Below, one piece after another: positions 6,094 through 8,250 of a DNA stretch of 8,250 nt (position 1 is its first letter; each line of letters begins with the position of its first letter). The DNA lies in the NCBI GenBank assembly GCA_011065235.1, contig JAAKFB010000073.1, forward strand, positions 1 to 8,250. Reading direction: 5' to 3'. A program made the translations under genes and the position numbers. This stretch comes from Chlamydiota bacterium. Its GTDB lineage: Bacteria; Chlamydiota; Chlamydiia; Chlamydiales; Rhabdochlamydiaceae. Below the pieces are notes generated by a model that did not search any database, was not told the DNA's origin, and worked only from the letters and a program-made list of their open reading frames with translations.

Positions 6094-6122
6094 ATTGTCC
6101 CTGGAATTCCGATTTTTGCCAA
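6094..6122 (-). promoter_or_regulatory. Promoter of tRNA-Arg and the hydrolase-ahpC unit
   Basis: The minus strand has TTGGCA (6122-6117), a 17-base spacer and GACAAT (6099-6094). The expected start (about 6087) is 4-5 bases before the mature tRNA 5' end, a typical arrangement. No other promoter is obvious before the hydrolase gene, so this one probably drives all three genes. Confidence 0.5.
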
Positions 6123-6132
6123 GGGATTTCTC

Positions 6133-6161
6133 TTGCATTCCTAGGAGAAACGTGCTATGAT
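6133..6161 (+). promoter_or_regulatory. Extended -10 promoter for the orphan-MFS-TPR operon
   Basis: TTGCAT (6133-6138), a 17-base spacer and TGC-TATGAT (TATGAT at 6156-6161) fit a promoter with an extended -10. Transcription would begin near 6168, giving a 17-base A/T-rich leader before the ATG at 6185. It overlaps back-to-back with the tRNA promoter region. The -35 is weak; the extended -10 is the better part. Confidence 0.45.
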
Positions 6162-6184
6162 TTTTTTAAATTATTTTTATAATT

Positions 6185-6433
6185 ATGTGTATAAACATCG
6201 ACTGGGCCAAGCAATGGTCCCATCATTCTCCGGGGTTCAAAAAAGGAAGAGTCCACATTCAACTTCCCAATCAACAAATGGGAGCTTCCACTGTCCATAT
6301 TTGCGATATGTACCACTTACCCTTTTACCGATTCATCACATCTGGAATTTTAGATACGCAAGAAGAAGAATACATGCAATTTGCAGCGCAAAATGGATGG
6401 ATCGGGTCTACTTTTAAGGAGATAGACGCATGA
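6185..6433 (+). CDS. 82-aa orphan protein translationally coupled to the MFS gene
   Basis: An 82-aa frame ends in an ATGA overlap with the MFS start at 6430, and the MFS ribosome binding site (AAGGAG) lies in its last codons. The composition looks like a real soluble protein: tryptophans, mixed charge, and segments such as WAKQWSHHSPGFKKGRVHIQ, VHICDMYHLPFYRF and GILDTQEEEYMQFAAQNGW. Several His and Cys residues are present, but no clear metal motif. I do not recognise a family. The ATG at 6185 has no Shine-Dalgarno, but a stop codon at 6167 in the same frame prevents an upstream start. The competing frame from 6157 has a better ribosome binding site, yet its ATG lies inside the predicted -10 box and its protein composition looks like a shadow. 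It could also be the remnant of a longer gene. Confidence 0.5.
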   Translation: MCINIDWAKQWSHHSPGFKKGRVHIQLPNQQMGASTVHICDMYHLPFYRFITSGILDTQEEEYMQFAAQNGWIGSTFKEIDA

Positions 6434-7704
6434 CTCGCAAAAAACACCATTTTCTTGCTTGGACCATTTGGTTCTTAAGCTCACTATTCATGTTTTACAA
6501 ATATGCTATCGAGGTCTCTCCTAGCGTCATGACCACTCATCTCATGAGTGAATTTCATATCGATGGTGCCCAACTGGGCAATCTTGCAGCGTGTTATTTT
6601 TATGCCTACCTATTGATACAAATTCCAGCAGGTCTTTTAGTGGACCGCTTTGGCCCGCGCCGGGTCACCACAATCGCGATTGCCATCTGCGCGTTTGGAA
6701 CGATCGTTTTTGCTAATTCCAGCATCCTTTTTCTGGCGCAATTAGGCCGCTTCCTATCTGGTTTTGGCGCTGCCTTTGCTGCTTTGAATTGCCTAAAGCT
6801 TACAGCAAACTGGTTTCCATCAAACCGCTTTGCCCTCATGGCCGGCCTAATGATGACCTTAGGGATGCTCGGTGCAGTTGCCGGTCAAGCTCCTCTTTCT
6901 GCTTTCATCAATTCCATGAGCTGGAGACAGGCACTTTTTATCATCGGAGTTGCGGGACTTGTTTTAGCCGCGATTTTTTGGCTCGTGGTTCGTGATCAAA
7001 GCAAATATCACCTCGCACCGATCAATTTGATGCCTAAAAATTCCAATCTCTGGGAGAGCGTTCGCTCTGTCTTTAAAAATAAGCAGTCGTGGCTGCTCTC
7101 GATCTATAGTGGTTTTGCCTTTGCACCTCTCACAGTTTTCGGAGGCTTATGGGGCGTTCCCTATATAGCGGAAACCTTTCAAGTAGATAAAACCCATGCC
7201 GCTCAAGTCGTCTCTTTGATTTTCATAGGTTTTGCCGTGGGAGCTCCCCTATGGGGATGGTTTTCTGACTTCATCGGAAATCGAAAAAAAGTGATGTACG
7301 TAGGAACAAGCATTTCAACCATCGCTTTTTGCTTTATTCTTTATGCGCCACTTTCTCTATGGTCCCTCAATATTCTGATGTTTCTATTTGGTTTTTTTGC
7401 CAGCACGTTTCTCATCTGCTTCTCTATGATCCGTGAGACCAATGCCCCCGCCGTTGCAGCCACCGCGATAGGCTTCATGAATGCCTTTGATGCCCTACTA
7501 GCAGCCTTCTCCGATCCGCTAACTGGGAAATTTCTCGATCTTGCCTGGGATGGGAAAACCGTAGAAGGAGCGCGTATTTTCTCAGTCGTCGCCTACAAAT
7601 GGACGCTCACTACTGTACCCATCTATCTAATAGCTGCAGTCGTGCTACTCTTTTTCATCAAAGAGACACATTGTAAGCACATTTACCCGAGCACAATGCC
7701 ATGA
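6430..7704 (+). CDS. MFS transporter of the Pht-like (phagosomal transporter) type
   Basis: A 424-aa inner-membrane carrier with about 12 hydrophobic segments in two halves. The start segment FMFYKYAIEVSPSVM (20-34) resembles the conserved opening of Legionella Pht-type transporters, which import amino acids or nucleosides. MFS motif A is present as GLLVDRFGPRR (68-78), with its second-half counterpart GWFSDFIGNRKK (276-287). A charged cytoplasmic loop (about 188-218) separates the halves, and the protein ends in a conserved FIKETHCKHIYPSTMP tail. The start has a good AAGGAG 8 bases upstream and overlaps the preceding stop as ATGA; the stop overlaps the next ATG in the same way. Substrate cannot be read from the sequence; nutrient uptake from the host is the natural inference. 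A second C-terminus of this family lies at 8012-8134, so this was once a tandem pair. Confidence 0.88.
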   Translation: MTRKKHHFLAWTIWFLSSLFMFYKYAIEVSPSVMTTHLMSEFHIDGAQLGNLAACYFYAYLLIQIPAGLLVDRFGPRRVTTIAIAICAFGTIVFANSSILFLAQLGRFLSGFGAAFAALNCLKLTANWFPSNRFALMAGLMMTLGMLGAVAGQAPLSAFINSMSWRQALFIIGVAGLVLAAIFWLVVRDQSKYHLAPINLMPKNSNLWESVRSVFKNKQSWLLSIYSGFAFAPLTVFGGLWGVPYIAETFQVDKTHAAQVVSLIFIGFAVGAPLWGWFSDFIGNRKKVMYVGTSISTIAFCFILYAPLSLWSLNILMFLFGFFASTFLICFSMIRETNAPAVAATAIGFMNAFDALLAAFSDPLTGKFLDLAWDGKTVEGARIFSVVAYKWTLTTVPIYLIAAVVLLFFIKETHCKHIYPSTMP

Positions 7705-7820
7705 TTAGAATTACTCCTTTCCTTCTCAGCTCTTTGCCTAAATGGCCAGTCTTTCAACCACCAGCTATTCCAAGAAGCCTATGGGTAAGAAGTTTTACAA
7801 CTGATAAGAGTGAATTACCC
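7581..7820 (+). repeat. Direct repeat, copy 1 (MFS 3' end plus TPR-gene 5' end)
   Basis: This stretch recurs at 8011-8250 with an offset of exactly 430 bases and no gap. Similarity is moderate over 7581-7651 and near-perfect from 7652 on: 59 identical bases (7652-7710), then four substitutions up to 7820. The repeat continues to the right edge of copy 2, so its true end is not visible. Confidence 0.95.
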
Positions 7821-8060
7821 CTGTCACAAAAAAAAATCCAAGAATTCACCAAAAAACCAAACTTTTTAAAAGTGCAATCCCTTTTAAGGGAAGAAAAAAC
7901 ATCCCGAAAAGAGGACGATAGTTTAGCAGATACGCTCCGACAACTTGGGGATAAAGCTCGTCAAGAAGGAAAAATCGACGATGCCATTATACACTACAAA
8001 GAAGAACTTTCACAGTGGACGCCTTCAATTGGACGCTCCCTCAGCTACCCATCGATCTAG
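7701..8060 (+). pseudogene. TPR protein gene, 3' truncated by fusion to an MFS remnant
   Basis: The frame encodes 119 aa, but only about the first 104 look original. Residues 1-36 contain Arg but no acidic residue until Asp35 (MIRITPFLLSSLPKW, PRSLWVRSFTTDK) and resemble a presequence. Residues 40-72 are charged and lysine-rich. Residues 74-103 (LADTLRQLGDKARQEGKIDD, then AIIHYKEEL) fit one kinesin-light-chain-type tetratricopeptide repeat. Near base 8010 the sequence switches to DNA homologous to the MFS 3' end, read out of frame, giving a nonsense tail (WTPSIGRSLSYPSI) and a stop at 8060. A full TPR protein would have several repeats, so the gene is broken. It starts by ATGA overlap with the MFS stop and has no Shine-Dalgarno of its own. 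It may still be translated as a short protein. Confidence 0.75.
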
Positions 8061-8134
8061 TAGCCGCAGTGGTCCTGCTCGTTTTCATCAAAGAGACACA
8101 TTGTAAGCACATTTACCCGAGCACAATGCCATGA
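8012..8134 (+). pseudogene. 3' remnant of a second, diverged Pht-like MFS gene
   Basis: Read in the frame that ends at the TGA 8132-8134, this stretch encodes 40 residues that align gap-free to residues 385-424 of the MFS protein, including FNWTLPQLPIDLVAAVVLL and the FIKETHCKHIYPSTMP tail. Over 8051-8081 many differences are synonymous (Ala, Val and Leu codons), as expected of an old paralog that was once under protein-level selection. The 5' part of that gene is missing: the sequence before 8011 belongs to the TPR gene. It has no start and is not in frame with the truncated TPR gene, so it is dead sequence. It still supplies the ATGA junction to the next gene. Confidence 0.85.
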
Positions 8135-8250
8135 TTAGAAATACTCCTTTCCTTCTCAGCGCTTTGCCTAACTGGCCAGTCTTTCAACCACCAGCTATGC
8201 CAAGAAGCCTATGGGTAAGAAGTTTTACAACTGATAAGAGTGAATTACCC
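8131..8250 (+). CDS. 5' end of a second TPR-protein gene copy (partial, runs off right edge)
   Basis: Forty codons are visible to the window end. The protein differs from residues 1-40 of the upstream copy at four positions (I4N, S11A, K14N, I23M) and is otherwise identical, including the arginine-bearing segment PRSLWVRSFTTDK. By analogy with the first copy a linker and TPR repeats should follow beyond the window. The ATG overlaps the stop of the dead MFS remnant and lacks a Shine-Dalgarno. Because that remnant is not translated and the truncated TPR frame stops at 8060, the usual coupling from an MFS gene has been lost, so expression may be reduced or may depend on re-initiation. Whether this copy is intact cannot be judged here. 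Confidence 0.65.
   Translation, partial: MIRNTPFLLSALPNWPVFQPPAMPRSLWVRSFTTDKSELP

Larger units (their letters stand above)
8011..8250 (+). repeat. Direct repeat, copy 2 (MFS-paralog 3' end plus TPR-gene 5' end)
   Basis: This is the partner of 7581-7820. Between 8051 and 8081 seven of 31 bases differ from copy 1. From 8082 to 8140 all bases are identical, and only 8141, 8161, 8172 and 8199 differ up to the window end. The abrupt change in divergence near 8081 indicates two histories within one repeat. Confidence 0.95.

Noticed and set aside
6161..6167. Run of seven Ts as a possible programmed frameshift joining the 6157 frame to the 82-aa frame
   Set aside because: The target frame has a TAA at 6167-6169, immediately after the run, so slippage there would terminate translation.
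6157..6417. An 86-aa frame with a decent upstream AGGAG in the 5' part of the MFS operon
   Set aside because: Its ATG lies inside the likely -10 box, its composition (many Ser, His, Arg, Pro) looks like an off-frame reading of the 82-aa frame, and it does not couple to the MFS start.
6606..6839. Antisense frame inside the MFS gene, rich in Arg and Lys
   Set aside because: It mirrors MFS codons on the opposite strand and has no ribosome binding site or promoter.
1..8250. CRISPR arrays, insertion sequences, phage genes or a defence system
   Set aside because: No regularly spaced repeats, transposase, integrase or nuclease-like protein was found. The only substantial repeat is the MFS-TPR direct repeat at the right end.

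Overview
The window most likely comes from an obligate intracellular, Chlamydia-like (environmental chlamydial) bacterium. That is an inference from gene content: a Pht-type MFS carrier of the kind found in intravacuolar bacteria, a YejM/LtaS-type membrane sulfatase-fold protein, several short secreted proteins I do not recognise, compact gene spacing and moderate, slightly A+T-rich composition. A gammaproteobacterial intracellular relative (Legionella/Coxiella side) is the main alternative. No rRNA or other phylogenetic marker is present to settle it.

Layout. Bases 1-3887 are read from the minus strand: a secreted acidic protein (3887-3096), a five-TM sulfatase-fold enzyme (3040-1220), an overlapping secreted class-3-lipase-like hydrolase (1314-205), then the first 32 codons of an unknown gene (96-1) that runs off the left edge. 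The Shine-Dalgarno of that last gene lies inside a long perfect hairpin (100-135). Bases 3995-4798 hold two small plus-strand genes: a secreted helical protein and a 130-aa conserved-looking protein with an apparently leaderless start. They run tail-to-tail, with a 25-bp overlap, into a minus-strand unit: tRNA-Arg(ACG), a glyoxalase-II-like metallo-beta-lactamase-fold hydrolase and the 2-Cys peroxiredoxin AhpC. The hydrolase start codon touches the tRNA 3' end.

From 6133 to the right edge everything is on the plus strand: an 82-aa orphan, an MFS transporter of the phagosomal-transporter (Pht-like) type, and a TPR-protein gene. These three are linked by 4-base ATGA overlaps. The TPR gene is broken after about 104 codons and joins the last 40 codons of a second, diverged MFS paralog. 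A second copy of the TPR gene start follows and leaves the window. This 430-bp-offset direct repeat is an MFS-TPR tandem array collapsed by deletion, with a later homogenised (gene-conversion-like) tract.

The likely themes are envelope/lipid chemistry (sulfatase-fold enzyme plus lipase), detoxification (hydrolase plus peroxiredoxin), and a duplicating nutrient-transporter/TPR-effector locus. The most interesting points are the SD-sequestering hairpin at 100-135, the tRNA/hydrolase junction, and the mosaic MFS-TPR repeat, whose N-terminal protein segment changes only at amino-acid-altering positions and resembles a mitochondrial presequence.
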